33,246 nt of DNA from Herminiimonas sp. GTDB lineage: Bacteria > Pseudomonadota > Gammaproteobacteria > Burkholderiales > Burkholderiaceae. Positions 1 through 9,200 of this stretch are shown in pieces. Each line of letters begins with the position of its first letter. The stretch's first letter is position 1. Under the pieces are notes generated by a model. The model made no database searches. It was not told where the DNA came from and was given only the letters and a program-made list of their open reading frames with translations. The translations under genes and the position numbers were made by a program. The stretch covers positions 1 through 33,246 of the forward strand of contig JACMQD010000094.1 of the NCBI GenBank assembly GCA_014377155.1, written 5' to 3'.

Positions 1-785
1 GCGCTTGCAATATCTTCCCGGCGCGGCTCCCCACTCGGCAGCATCCGTGTTATCAGTTCCTGCACCACGTGGCCGGTTTTTTTATCATCCAGGCGGGTGA
101 GATATTGGCCAGCAAACTGCGCATGAAGTTTTGCCAGCGATGGGTTGCGGGTTGGCAGCGGCGCAACCAAGTCGGCATGATGAAACATCAGGCGATTGGC
201 CGAGGCGTTGAAGCGTACCGGGCACTTGAACGCGTCATTAAAAATTTGCGGATCGGCGGGTGTCGCGTACGTAAATTCTCCCCATAGAGGAGAAAATTCA
301 CGCCCGGAGATCCAGCGCAAGAATGACAGGAGCGTAAGCAGATCGAACTCCATTCGCTGCCTCGGCACGGGCTGACCTCCGCCGAAGAGCTGCAGCTCAG
401 CCAAGTATCCGCCCTCTTCCTTGTGCACCAACAAGGTCGCTGCTTCGCTGACCACGCGCAGGTAACGTACCAGACACTCCAGACTGGCGAGCAGGTTAGG
501 ACATGACATCATCGCATAGCCCACTACGTCGAAATTCGACGGTTTGGCCTTGCGCGCTTTTGCAATGCCGAGCATCTGGTCACCGGTCCGCATGACGGCC
601 AGTTCCCACAACAGACTGACTTTCTCGGTCGGATAGCGTCCATCGGGATCGTCGCGCACGGTTTCGTCGAGTCCCGCTTCGCTAAATAATGCATTGACGT
701 CCAAGCCCTCTTCTTCGAAGAGCTCGCCCATGCCCTTGACCCAGGCAACGGACGTAGTCAATTTGCTCAATTCAAGTTTCCTCAT
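1..785 (-). CDS. AraC-family transcriptional regulator with arabinose-binding-like domain, 3' end cut by window
   Basis: The reading frame stays open from an ATG at 785-783 to the left window edge, giving about 261 residues. An in-frame TAG lies at 806-804 with no other start between it and the ATG. The protein begins MRKLELSKLTTSVAWVKGMG and contains a stretch resembling the AraC-type arabinose-binding/dimerisation domain (roughly residues 20-210), with a typical FDLLTLLSFLRWISG segment. The visible end, LPSGEPRREDIAS, is where the C-terminal AraC helix-turn-helix normally begins, so the DNA-binding domain should lie outside the window. Family members are usually about 330-350 residues and control nearby catabolic genes in response to a small ligand. 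The ligand and targets cannot be read here. Translation is weakly supported by a Shine-Dalgarno (only GAG next to the ATG). Confidence 0.85.
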   Translation of the reverse strand, partial: MRKLELSKLTTSVAWVKGMGELFEEEGLDVNALFSEAGLDETVRDDPDGRYPTEKVSLLWELAVMRTGDQMLGIAKARKAKPSNFDVVGYAMMSCPNLLASLECLVRYLRVVSEAATLLVHKEEGGYLAELQLFGGGQPVPRQRMEFDLLTLLSFLRWISGREFSPLWGEFTYATPADPQIFNDAFKCPVRFNASANRLMFHHADLVAPLPTRNPSLAKLHAQFAGQYLTRLDDKKTGHVVQELITRMLPSGEPRREDIAS

Positions 786-792
786 CTCGGGT

Positions 793-954
793 TCAACAGT
801 CCGCTAATAAAAAGGTTTCGTTGAGTGCGCAATGCAAATTGATGACCTCGATATCGCGCAATCCGGCGGCCAACAACCGGCGGATTTCGGACCCAAGAAG
901 CAACCGCGCCATAGAAATAACCGCAATGTGAAAATGGTCATTTAATGCTGTCAC
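793..954 (-). CDS. Possible 53-residue ORF just upstream of the AraC-type gene
   Basis: A GTG-initiated frame of 53 residues begins MTALNDHFHIAVISMARLLL and ends 7 nt before the AraC-type start codon, on the same strand. From the internal ATG at 912 onwards (39 residues) the codons are GC-rich at third positions like real genes in this window, and the peptide has an amphipathic, leucine-rich look. There is no convincing Shine-Dalgarno before either start and no family is recognised. It could be a leader peptide translated ahead of the regulator, a decayed gene, or chance. I give it low confidence. Confidence 0.28.
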   Translation of the reverse strand: MTALNDHFHIAVISMARLLLGSEIRRLLAAGLRDIEVINLHCALNETFLLADC

Positions 955-1066
955 ATAAAAATCAGTAACGCAATATCAAATTTGGAACACGCAGAGCAGA
1001 CCGCTTTTGGTTTCCCATCGCGCGAAGCGACAGCTTGGGAGGCGTTGCTGGATAAATCGCGTGAAT

Positions 1067-1210
1067 TCAGGACGGGCTGACATGTACTTCGGTCGTAATG
1101 CCCCAGCGGCCGGCACCGCAACGCTTCGGCAATAGCGCACCCACAACGACCGCCGGAGTGGCGATGACCTGGATTTCAACACCGGCAAAAGAATGCACCA
1201 ACGGCGTCAT
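1067..1210 (-). CDS. Possible 47-residue ORF of unknown function
   Basis: An ATG at 1210-1208 opens a 47-residue frame beginning MTPLVHSFAGVEIQVIATPA and ending at TGA 1069-1067. About two thirds of its codons end in G or C, which resembles the coding style of this window, but no Shine-Dalgarno precedes it and no family is recognised. It lies in the roughly 330 bp space between the small ORF at 793-954 and the end of the M48 protease gene. I see no other gene, terminator or repeat in that space. It may be the remains of a larger gene or chance. Confidence 0.22.
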   Translation of the reverse strand: MTPLVHSFAGVEIQVIATPAVVVGALLPKRCGAGRWGITTEVHVSPS

Positions 1211-1280
1211 TGATCATAGGTCGCGGGGGTCTGCCGCTGTAATTTTTGGTAGGCTGGCGACGCACCGGCGCGTGGTGCAT

Positions 1281-2033
1281 TCACTGCCCGAACAAGAGCG
1301 CCATACCCTTCGCCATGCTCAATCTGGACGCTGGCGGCGGATGACTGGACGACATCATCGACGGTGCGTCGGCGTCGGCGAGCTTGCGGTAGAAGCGCTC
1401 CATACCTGCTGCCGGCCAGCCGGCCTGATGCGCGAGCACCATGCCGAGCTGGTCGGCTTCCCGTTCCTGAAGATTGGCGAGCTTTGCCATACGCCACTGG
1501 AGCGTCAAATCACTGTCGAGCCGGGATAGCGTAATGTCGAGGGTCGCATAGGGTAATGGACTGATGTGCAGGACGCTGGACAAAAATTCGCGGTGATGGT
1601 CTGCCACGGCGTGGGCGACTTCATGCGCGATCAGCGTCGCCAGTTCGGCGTCGTCGAGCGCCAGGCGGCTGACAAACGCACTGCCGATCATGAGCTTCCC
1701 GCCGGCCATGCAGAACGCGTCGATGTCGGGGTCGCTGGTAGTGTGGATTTCCCAGTCCCATTCACCGGTTTCGGGACGGATGCGGGCCGCCGCCGCAATC
1801 AGCGTGTTCGTGATGCGTGTCGCTCGCCTGACCAGTCCCGCGTCATCGTCGAGTCGATTCTTTCGTGACAGCGCAATCAGCAGGTCCCAGTACTGGTCGG
1901 CGGTGCGGCTATGCACATCGACCTGGCTGAAATCGAGATCCTGCCAGCGCCCGGTCTCCGGCACCTGGGCCAGCACGCCGGGAGCGCATAAAACGGCCAG
2001 CCAGCACAACAATGCTTTCACGGATGCGTTCAT
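1281..2033 (-). CDS. M48-family zinc metalloprotease, exported
   Basis: This 250-residue protein has an N-terminal signal peptide (residues 1-22, cleavage likely after VLA|Q) and no lipobox cysteine, so it is expected in the periplasm. The zinc-metalloprotease motif HEVAH lies at 137-141, and the third zinc ligand is the Glu of the QEREADQLG segment near residue 190. A terminal SHPPPASRL motif is typical of the BepA/LoiP-like M48 group, which degrades misfolded envelope or outer-membrane proteins. It is shorter than BepA because there is no C-terminal TPR domain, so it is closer in architecture to LoiP. The ATG at 2033 is supported by AGGAG about 8 nt upstream. It runs in the same direction as the acetoacetyl-CoA synthetase gene, 132 bp downstream of it, and no functional link between them is evident. 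The particular substrate is unknown. Confidence 0.88.
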   Translation of the reverse strand: MNASVKALLCWLAVLCAPGVLAQVPETGRWQDLDFSQVDVHSRTADQYWDLLIALSRKNRLDDDAGLVRRATRITNTLIAAAARIRPETGEWDWEIHTTSDPDIDAFCMAGGKLMIGSAFVSRLALDDAELATLIAHEVAHAVADHHREFLSSVLHISPLPYATLDITLSRLDSDLTLQWRMAKLANLQEREADQLGMVLAHQAGWPAAGMERFYRKLADADAPSMMSSSHPPPASRLSMAKGMALLFGQ

Positions 2034-2165
2034 CGATCATCTCCTGACACCATCATTCAGCATAGTCAACCAAACCGGCGAAGGAAAGCGCTGAATTGCG
2101 CAGCGCGTATTTATTCCATCCTCATCGTCCTCGCTTGTGGCACCCAAGTGCCGCGCGCCTCTGCC

Positions 2166-4175
2166 TCACGTAGTCGGCGCCGCCACCTGCTCGATCTCGC
2201 GACGGCGGGCAAATTCAACGTAATAGGCCAGACATTCCGCATTGCTCATCGCATCCCGGCTGGCGATTTTTTCAAGCGGCATGCCAAGCAAAAGCTTCTT
2301 GACCGGCAGTTCCATCTTCTTGCCCGACAGCGTACGGGGGATATCGGGTGCGACGAAAATATCATTCGGCACATGGCGCGCTGATAACGCGGCGCGGATG
2401 TTGTCGTTGATGCGCGCCCTCAGCGTGGCATCGAGCGCGCAGCCAGGCCGCAAGACCAAGAACAGCGGCATGTAGGATTCGCGACCGAGGTATTCGAGAT
2501 CGACTACCAGGCTGTCGAGCACTTCCGGTAGTTCTTCGACGACGCGGTAGATTTCGCTGGTTCCCATGCGGATGCCATGGCGATTGATGGTGGTGTCGGA
2601 CCGTCCGTAGATCACGGCACCGCCACGTTCGGTAATGCGAATCCAGTCGCCGTGCCGCCATACGCCGGGAAAGGTATCGAAATAGCTTTCGTGGTAGCGC
2701 TTGCCACCTTCGTCGTTCCAGAAATACAACGGCATGCTCGGCATGGGTTCGGTCACCACCAGTTCACCCATTTGGTCATGAAGCCGGTTACCGAGGTCGT
2801 CGAACGCATGGACGGCCACGCCCAGCGAGCGGCATTGCATCTCGCCGGAATACAGCGGCAGAATCGGGCAAGCACCGACGAAGGCGGCGGCAATATCGGT
2901 ACCGCCGCTGATACTCGCCAGCAGGATATCGCGCCCGACATTGGCATAAATCCACTCATACGCTTCCTCGACCAACGGCGAACCGGTCGCGCCGATCGAG
3001 CGGATTCGATGCAGGTCGGCGAGCTTCGACGGCGCAATGTCCGCCTTCATGCAGTTGCCGTAATAGGCCGCGCCGGCACCCAGAAAAGTGACGCCAGCGC
3101 GCTCGGCGAATTTCCATAGGGTGCCCATATCCGGGGTGCCGGGATTGCCATCGTAAATGCAGATCGCTGCCCCCACCAGCAAGCCGGTGATCTGCGAATT
3201 CCACATGATCCAGCCAGTCGTCGAATACCAGTGAAAACGATCTTCCGGTCCCAGGTCGAGATGCAGCGCATGGCCTTTCATCCCTTCGAGCAGCGTACCA
3301 CCATGGCCGTGGACGATTGGCTTCGGCATGCCGGTGGTGCCGGATGAATACAGAATCCACAACGGATGATCGAACGGTACCTGCTCGAACACGATCGGCG
3401 ATGCCTGTGCGGCAGGATGGGCCAGCAGGCTGCTCCACAGCGTCGCGCCCGACAACGTGGCATCCGTGTTCAGGTACGGCAGCAGAATGGTCTGCTCCAG
3501 CGTCGGCAGCGATGCACGCATCAGGTCGACAACCGGCATCCGGTCGAAGTCCTTGCCACCGTAACGATAACCGTCGATCACGAACAGCACCTTGGGATCG
3601 ATCTGGCGAAACCGATCCATCACGCTGGCGCTGCCCATATCGGGTGAGCAGCTCGACCAGATCGCACCAATGCTGGCACAGGCAAAAAAGGCAATCGCGG
3701 TTTCCGGGATATTGGGCATGTATGCCGCGACGCGGTCACCCGGCTGTACACCAAGCGCCCGCAAGCTGTTGGCGACTGCGGTGATCTGACGGCGCATGTC
3801 GCGCCATGACATCTGCGTCATTGGCCGCAGTTCGGACTGCGCGATGATGGCTGGCCGGTCGGCTTCCTCGCCACTGTCGTGAAAACGAAACACCTGCTCT
3901 GCAAGGTTGAGCCGTGCGCCCTCGAACCACTTGGCGCCGGGCATCTTGTGCGAATCGAGGACCCGCTCATACGGCGCGGAACTGCGTACCTCGAAATACT
4001 GCCAGACGGTCTCCCAGAAGTCCTCCAGATGTGTGACCGACCATTCCCACATATCGTTGTAACCGGCAAACGCCAGTCCCCGTTCACGCTCAAGCCAGCG
4101 CATGTAATCCTGCATGCGGCTATGCTCGATGCGTAATGGCGATGGTGTCCATAATGGGAGGGTGTTGCTTGACAT
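2166..4175 (-). CDS. Acetoacetyl-CoA synthetase (acetoacetate-CoA ligase)
   Basis: This 669-residue cytoplasmic enzyme belongs to the ANL adenylate-forming family. It activates acetoacetate with ATP and CoA to acetoacetyl-CoA, AMP and PPi, feeding ketone-body or polyhydroxybutyrate-derived carbon back into central metabolism. The N-terminus (PLWTPSP, then MWEWSVTHLEDFWETVWQYF) is the characteristic acetoacetyl-CoA synthetase/ACS cap. The AMP-binding P-loop SSGTTGMPK is at 277-285, a hinge/A8-type motif SDTTINRHGIRMGTSEIY precedes the C-terminal lid, and the catalytic lysine sits in the LSGK motif at about residue 619. Length matches the family (about 650-670). The ATG at 4175 is preceded by AAGGA on the minus strand. 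The PLWTPSP start and lid sequence favour acetoacetate over acetate as the substrate, but this rests on similarity, not on a test of specificity. The gene is divergent from the ketopantoate-reductase-like gene. Confidence 0.9.
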   Translation of the reverse strand: MSSNTLPLWTPSPLRIEHSRMQDYMRWLERERGLAFAGYNDMWEWSVTHLEDFWETVWQYFEVRSSAPYERVLDSHKMPGAKWFEGARLNLAEQVFRFHDSGEEADRPAIIAQSELRPMTQMSWRDMRRQITAVANSLRALGVQPGDRVAAYMPNIPETAIAFFACASIGAIWSSCSPDMGSASVMDRFRQIDPKVLFVIDGYRYGGKDFDRMPVVDLMRASLPTLEQTILLPYLNTDATLSGATLWSSLLAHPAAQASPIVFEQVPFDHPLWILYSSGTTGMPKPIVHGHGGTLLEGMKGHALHLDLGPEDRFHWYSTTGWIMWNSQITGLLVGAAICIYDGNPGTPDMGTLWKFAERAGVTFLGAGAAYYGNCMKADIAPSKLADLHRIRSIGATGSPLVEEAYEWIYANVGRDILLASISGGTDIAAAFVGACPILPLYSGEMQCRSLGVAVHAFDDLGNRLHDQMGELVVTEPMPSMPLYFWNDEGGKRYHESYFDTFPGVWRHGDWIRITERGGAVIYGRSDTTINRHGIRMGTSEIYRVVEELPEVLDSLVVDLEYLGRESYMPLFLVLRPGCALDATLRARINDNIRAALSARHVPNDIFVAPDIPRTLSGKKMELPVKKLLLGMPLEKIASRDAMSNAECLAYYVEFARRREIEQVAAPTT

Positions 4176-4249
4176 GGCTGCAGTTCCTTATGTTTTTTTA
4201 CAGCGTGCCGACACGCCGCGTCTCCATCATTTACTATAACGCGTTTTCG

Positions 4250-4263
4250 CCGATCATTATCGG
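4250..4263. promoter_or_regulatory. Short inverted repeat in the divergent region
   Basis: CCGAT and ATCGG arms separated by CATT lie between the divergently transcribed acetoacetyl-CoA synthetase gene and the ketopantoate-reductase-like gene. The arms are perfect but only 5 bp. It could be an operator for one or both genes, or chance. Confidence 0.25.
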
Positions 4264-4312
4264 TGCGCAAGCGCCGGCGCGGACAATTCGATTCTTTTTT
4301 AGCGAGACCATC

Positions 4313-5308
4313 ATGAACGTTGCAATCGTTGGAGCAGGTGCCATCGGCGGCCTGATCGGCGCGCGCCTGGCAGCGGCCGGATCGCAGGTCAGCATGCTGG
4401 CGCGCGGTGCCACGCTGACCGCCTTGCAGGCCAGTGGCTTGCGCCTGCGTATTTCAGGCGATGAAATCAGCGTCCCAGTCCATGCCGAGCAGGATGCGGC
4501 AGCACTCGGCGCTCAGGATCTTGTCATCATCGCCGTCAAGTCCCCCGCATTGCCCGATATCGCAGCGCAGATCGCGCCGCTGCTCGGCCCCGATACCATT
4601 ATCATGACCGCCATGAACGGTGTGCCGTGGTGGTTCTTCGAAAGCGGCGGCGTGCCGTATTCCGGTGTGCGGCTGGCCGCGCTCGATCCGGACGGCACCC
4701 TGGCGCAGGCGATGCCAGTGCAGCGCATCGTCGGCTGTGTCGTGCATCTGTCGAGCGCGTGCACGGCACCCGGTGTAGTGCAGCCTGGCTTTGGCAATAC
4801 GCTCATACTCGGCGAGCCTGGCGGCAATCCGCGCGGATATCCCTCGGTGCGGGTAGAGGCATTGGCAGCATTGCTCACACAAGCGGGTTTCGACGCGCGC
4901 GCGACTGCCGACATACGCACCGATATCTGGTACAAGCTGTGGGGGAACATGACCATGAATCCGGTATCGGCACTCACCGGAGCGACCTGCGACAAAATCC
5001 TGGACGACCCGCTGGTGGCACGTTTTTGCCTGACTGCCATGCAGGAAGCGGCCGACATCGGTGCGCGGATCGGCTGCCCGATCACGCAAAGCGGCGCAGA
5101 ACGCATGGCGCTGACGCGCAAGCTCGGTGCATTCAAGACGTCAATGCTACAAGATGCCGAAGCCGGCAAGATGCTGGAGATCGACGCGCTGGTAACGGTG
5201 ATGCACGAGATCGGCAAACTGGTCGGCGTGGCGACGCCATCGGTCGACGCGTTACTGGGACTGGTGCGCGTGTACGGACAGGCGCATGGGGTCTATGCAG
5301 TACGCTGA
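4313..5308 (+). CDS. 2-dehydropantoate 2-reductase (ketopantoate reductase) family protein
   Basis: The 331-residue protein starts at the ATG at 4313. The frame extends further upstream, but that part reads as non-protein sequence and would overlap the start of the divergent gene. The N-terminus MNVAIVGAGAIGGLIGARLA is a textbook Rossmann NADP(H)-binding loop (GxGxxG, residues 7-12). Active-site residues expected for ketopantoate reductase are present: Asn102 in MNGV, Lys208 in IWYKLWGNMTMNP, and Glu289 in GKMLEIDAL. The family reduces 2-dehydropantoate to D-pantoate with NADPH in pantothenate/CoA biosynthesis, but many paralogues act on other 2-keto acids. There are no other pantothenate genes nearby, so it may be a paralogue and not the housekeeping PanE. 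It is convergent with the response regulator gene 18 bp downstream. Confidence 0.85.
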   Translation: MNVAIVGAGAIGGLIGARLAAAGSQVSMLARGATLTALQASGLRLRISGDEISVPVHAEQDAAALGAQDLVIIAVKSPALPDIAAQIAPLLGPDTIIMTAMNGVPWWFFESGGVPYSGVRLAALDPDGTLAQAMPVQRIVGCVVHLSSACTAPGVVQPGFGNTLILGEPGGNPRGYPSVRVEALAALLTQAGFDARATADIRTDIWYKLWGNMTMNPVSALTGATCDKILDDPLVARFCLTAMQEAADIGARIGCPITQSGAERMALTRKLGAFKTSMLQDAEAGKMLEIDALVTVMHEIGKLVGVATPSVDALLGLVRVYGQAHGVYAVR

Positions 5309-5326
5309 TGGGTTAGCCAGTGCGGT

Positions 5327-6292
5327 TCACAGGACCAGTCGGAGGTCGGCGTCCGGCCGGCTCGCGCTACTTTGATTCCGGCTGACGGCCAGCGCAGCGG
5401 CGGCCGAACGGGTTTCGACCCCGAGCTTGACGAAAATATGCTCCAGATGCTTATTGACGGTGCGCGGGCTCATGCCGAGGATATCGGCAATGTCGCGATT
5501 GGTCTTGCCTTTGGCCAGCCATGCCAGCACGTCGTTCTCGCGCGGCGTCAGCTGAAAGCTCGCCATGTCCGGCGACGGTTGGACGACGGGACGTTCTTCG
5601 AGAATCAGGAGCAGGTCGCCACTGCGCTCGCCTTTCGCAAACCAGATCCGCAATTCGGCGCCACGGTTTGTCACTGACAGCGGCGGCACCGAACCGGCGT
5701 CCTCGACAGCCGACGAAAGATGCGCGTCGATCCATTGACGCAACGGCGAAGGCAACACGAACTGGGTACGATCCGGTGCCGGAAAATATCGCACGATCCA
5801 GTCGACCGCCTTGCCGGTCTGCCATATCGACAAGCCGTTCCGATCGAGCACTACCACCGCATGGGCTGCCGCCTCGCTCGCCGCAGCAGCTAGCGAGATC
5901 AGGCTGGCGCTGCGCAGATGCGATTCGATGCGGGCAATCACTTCACGCGGTTGCAGTGGCTTGATGACGTAATCGTTGCCGCCTACCGCAAAACCCTGCA
6001 CCACATGCTCGGTTTCGGACAAACCCGTCATGAAAATGACTGGCACATTGCCCGTGCATGCCATAGCCCGAATCCGACGACAGGTTTCAAAGCCATCCAT
6101 ACCCGGCATTTTCGCATCGAGCAGAATTAAATCCGGCGTGACGTAGGTTAGGCGCTCCAGCGCGCTGAGGCCGTCTGTCGCCACCAGCACCATGTAGCCC
6201 GCGACGTCGAGCGCATCCGACAGCACCGCAATGTTGTCGGGCACATCGTCGACGATCAGAATCACATGTCGATCACACATTGTCCGTGGCAT
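5327..6292 (-). CDS. LuxR/NarL-type response regulator, partner of the upstream permease-kinase
   Basis: This 321-residue protein has an N-terminal receiver domain (about 9-128) with the acidic pair in ILIVDD, phospho-acceptor Asp59 in LILLDAKMPGMDG, Thr89 and Lys111 in the YVIKP motif. The middle part (about 135-235; AVVVLDRNGLSIWQTGKAV) looks like a divergent PAS-type sensory domain, which is not usual for a plain NarL-type regulator. The C-terminus (247-305; LTPRENDVLAWLAKGKTNRD, TVNKHLEHIFVKLGV) is a LuxR-type DNA-binding helix-turn-helix. The start at 6292 overlaps the end of the kinase gene by 20 nt, so the two are surely one transcription unit and very probably a cognate pair. An alternative ATG lies 12 nt further in. 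The obvious candidate target is the divergent transporter/formamidase operon; that is inference from position. Confidence 0.93.
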   Translation of the reverse strand: MPRTMCDRHVILIVDDVPDNIAVLSDALDVAGYMVLVATDGLSALERLTYVTPDLILLDAKMPGMDGFETCRRIRAMACTGNVPVIFMTGLSETEHVVQGFAVGGNDYVIKPLQPREVIARIESHLRSASLISLAAAASEAAAHAVVVLDRNGLSIWQTGKAVDWIVRYFPAPDRTQFVLPSPLRQWIDAHLSSAVEDAGSVPPLSVTNRGAELRIWFAKGERSGDLLLILEERPVVQPSPDMASFQLTPRENDVLAWLAKGKTNRDIADILGMSPRTVNKHLEHIFVKLGVETRSAAAALAVSRNQSSASRPDADLRLVL

Positions 6293-9200
6293 GGCGAGGC
6301 ATCTCCCTGAGTCGTTTCATGTAGTCGTCGAATCGGTAGTGTTTCACCAGAAGACGAAGTTCGTTGGTAATGGCGCGAATGGCCGGTGCCTCTTGCTCGA
6401 TCTCGTCAAGCTTGCCCAGAATGCCTTTGACGTAACCCATGGCACCCATTTCGAGCAGGATCGCGATACACGCAGGCGACGGCACCACAACGTGCGCCGC
6501 CAGCCCGTAAGGCACCACATCCGCCACGTGCACCCTTTGCGCTAGGTGGTCAAGTCGCAAGTGATGCTTGACCTTGGCCAGCAGCTCCGGTAGCAATACC
6601 GGCTTGACGACGAAGCCGTCGTGGCAAGGAAAACCGGCACGGCCGGCGGCAACGTCGAAGGCGTTGGCCGAGACGATCATAATCGGCAAGGCGGCATGAC
6701 CGCGATCGCGGATCGCCCGGCTGACTTCCCAGCCATCCATCCCCGGCATGGCGATATCCAGCAGCACCAGGTCGGGCATCTGTGTGTCGATGGCAGCCAG
6801 GCAGTCGGCGCCGCTGCCGGCTTCGATGATGTCGAACCCGACCGGAACCAGCATCTCGGCCAAAACTCTACGCTGTGGCGCCTGGTCATCGACGATCAGG
6901 ATGGTCTTGCGCGCGCCGAGGTAGCCGCGCAACTGATCTTCAAGCTTGAGTTTGGGTTGTGGCGCCGCCACCTCTGGCAAATACAGCTTAAGCGCGAACG
7001 TGCTGCCAGCACCGACCCGGCTTTTGACAGCGAGGTCGCCGCCCATGACTGTCGTCAGCATGCTGCAGATCGTCAGGCCCAGTCCGGTGCCGGTGTCGCT
7101 TCTCAGATCAGCAGCGCCGCTGCGTTCGAATGGCATGAAGATGCGTTCGAGGTCGACCTCGGCGATGCCGATCCCGGTATCTTCGACGTCGAAATGCGCC
7201 ATTTCGCGCAGATAGCGCATGCGCAGCGTGACCGAGCCGGAATCCGTGAACTTGACCGCATTGCCGACCAGGTTGATGAGGATCTGACGCACCCGCTTAG
7301 CATCGCCGCGCACCACAGCGGGCATCCGGTCGTCAGGAATGCAAATAAAGCTTAGGCCTTTGGCCGCAGCTAGCGGCGCGAACATGCCAGCGATCTGGTC
7401 GACGAAATCCGTCAGCGCCAGTTCTCCTGTGTCAAGTCGCATTTTTCCAGCTTCGATCTTGGCAATGTCGAGAAGACCATCGATCAGGCTCAGCAAATGA
7501 TTACCGCTCCGATAGATCACATCGATTGCTTCTTTTCGCGCAGCCGGCATGGCCGGATCGACCTGCAAGATTTGTGCGTAGCCGAGAATACTGTTGAGCG
7601 GCGTGCGCAATTCGTGGCTCATGCCGGTCACGAAACGACTCTTGGCCAAGTTGGCCGCTTCGGCAGCCTCCTTGGCACGTTGCAGTTCGGCGTCGGTCTT
7701 GCGGTGCGCTTCGATCTCGTTCATCAGAAGGTGCGTCTGCCGATCCGATTCTTCGTGCGCGACACGGCGGCTGTCGCTGGTCAGCACGAGCCACCAGGCA
7801 CCCACGCCGATGAGCAATAGCAGTGTCGCAAACAGTTTGACAAAGATCCCGCGAAGCGCGTCCGGGCCGTAGGTAGCCGGCTCGGCCGAGGCGCTAACCT
7901 GCTGGTAATACAGCAACCAGAGCAAAAGCGCCAATCCGGCGCCAAGAAGTACGAGCACGATCACGTAATGCCCGATACGTGTGTGAAACGAGCGCGCCAA
8001 GCGCGGCGGCAACACAGCTTGCAGCAGATTGGGCAAGTCGGACGACGGCTTGCAACGATCATGGCACCGGACGTCAAGCGAACAGCACAATGAACAGATC
8101 GGACCCTGATAGGCCGGACAGTGGGCCATATCTTCGGTCTCGAATCGGTTTTCGCAGATCACGCAAGATAGCGAAGCGCCGCTTTTCTGTTCAAGCGTAT
8201 CGTGGCGCGCCAGATAATAGCGGCCATCGGTAGCCCACGCAATCAGCGGCGCCAGCAGCATGGCGCTACCCAGCGCAATGAATGGCGCCAGTGCCTGGGC
8301 GGTGCCGCCCAGATAGCCGGAAAATGCCACGGCTGAAACCAGCGACGCCGCCAGCATTGAGCCCACACCGACGGGATTGATCGCGTACAAATGCGCGCGC
8401 TTGAACTCAATGTGCGCCGGACTGAGCCCGAGCGGCTTGTTGACGACCAGGTCCGCCACGACCGCGCCAATCCACGAAATGGCCACTAGCGAATACAGCC
8501 CGAGCACATGCTCCAGTGCCTTGAACACGCCGAGCTCCATCAGGAACACGGCGATCAGAACGTTGAACACCAGCCAGACAACGCGCCCCGGATGACTGTG
8601 CGTCAGGCGTGCGAAAAAATTCGACCATGCCAATGATCCGGCATAGGCATTGGTGACATTGATCTTGATTTGGGAAATCACCACGAACAACGTGACAGCG
8701 GCCAGAATCCAGGCCGGATCGGAAAAAACATAGCTGTAGCCGATCAGGTACATCTGTGTCGGCTCGATCGCTTTTGCCAGCGGCACCTGATGCTGGACGG
8801 CGAGAAAAGCCAGCAAGGCGCCGCCCAGCATTTTTGCGGCGCCGAGCAAAATCCACCCCGGTCCCGCAAGCAGCAACGCGACCCACCAGCGCAGTCGGTT
8901 AGCGCGTGTCTTCTCTGGCAGGAAACGCAGGAAATCGACCTGTTCGCCTATTTGGGCAATCAGCGAAAAGGCGACCGTTGCCGCCGCGCCGAACAGGGCG
9001 AGATTGAATGCGCCGCCCTCTTCCGACCGTCCGATGAAGGTCATCATGCTGCGCAGCGCGTCAGGCTCCTTGTAGAGCACGCACGCATAAGGCAATACCA
9101 GGAGCACTATCCACAGCGGCTGGGTCCAAAGTTGCAGGCGGCTAATCCAGGTGATGCCATAGGCGACCAGCGGAATGATGACGATCGAGCACACGACATA

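Noticed and set aside
976..1188. 70-residue minus-strand frame as a transposase remnant
   Set aside because: I looked for transposase-like motifs and terminal repeats and saw none; the peptide is Arg/Pro/Ser-rich and probably a shadow.
2139..2152. GGCAC-CCAA-GTGCC hairpin after the acetoacetyl-CoA synthetase gene as a terminator
   Set aside because: The stem is only 5 bp and no T-run follows on either strand.
4136..4312. Longer N-terminus for the ketopantoate-reductase-like protein
   Set aside because: The Rossmann motif begins at the ATG at 4313. The upstream part overlaps the start of the divergent gene and does not look like protein.
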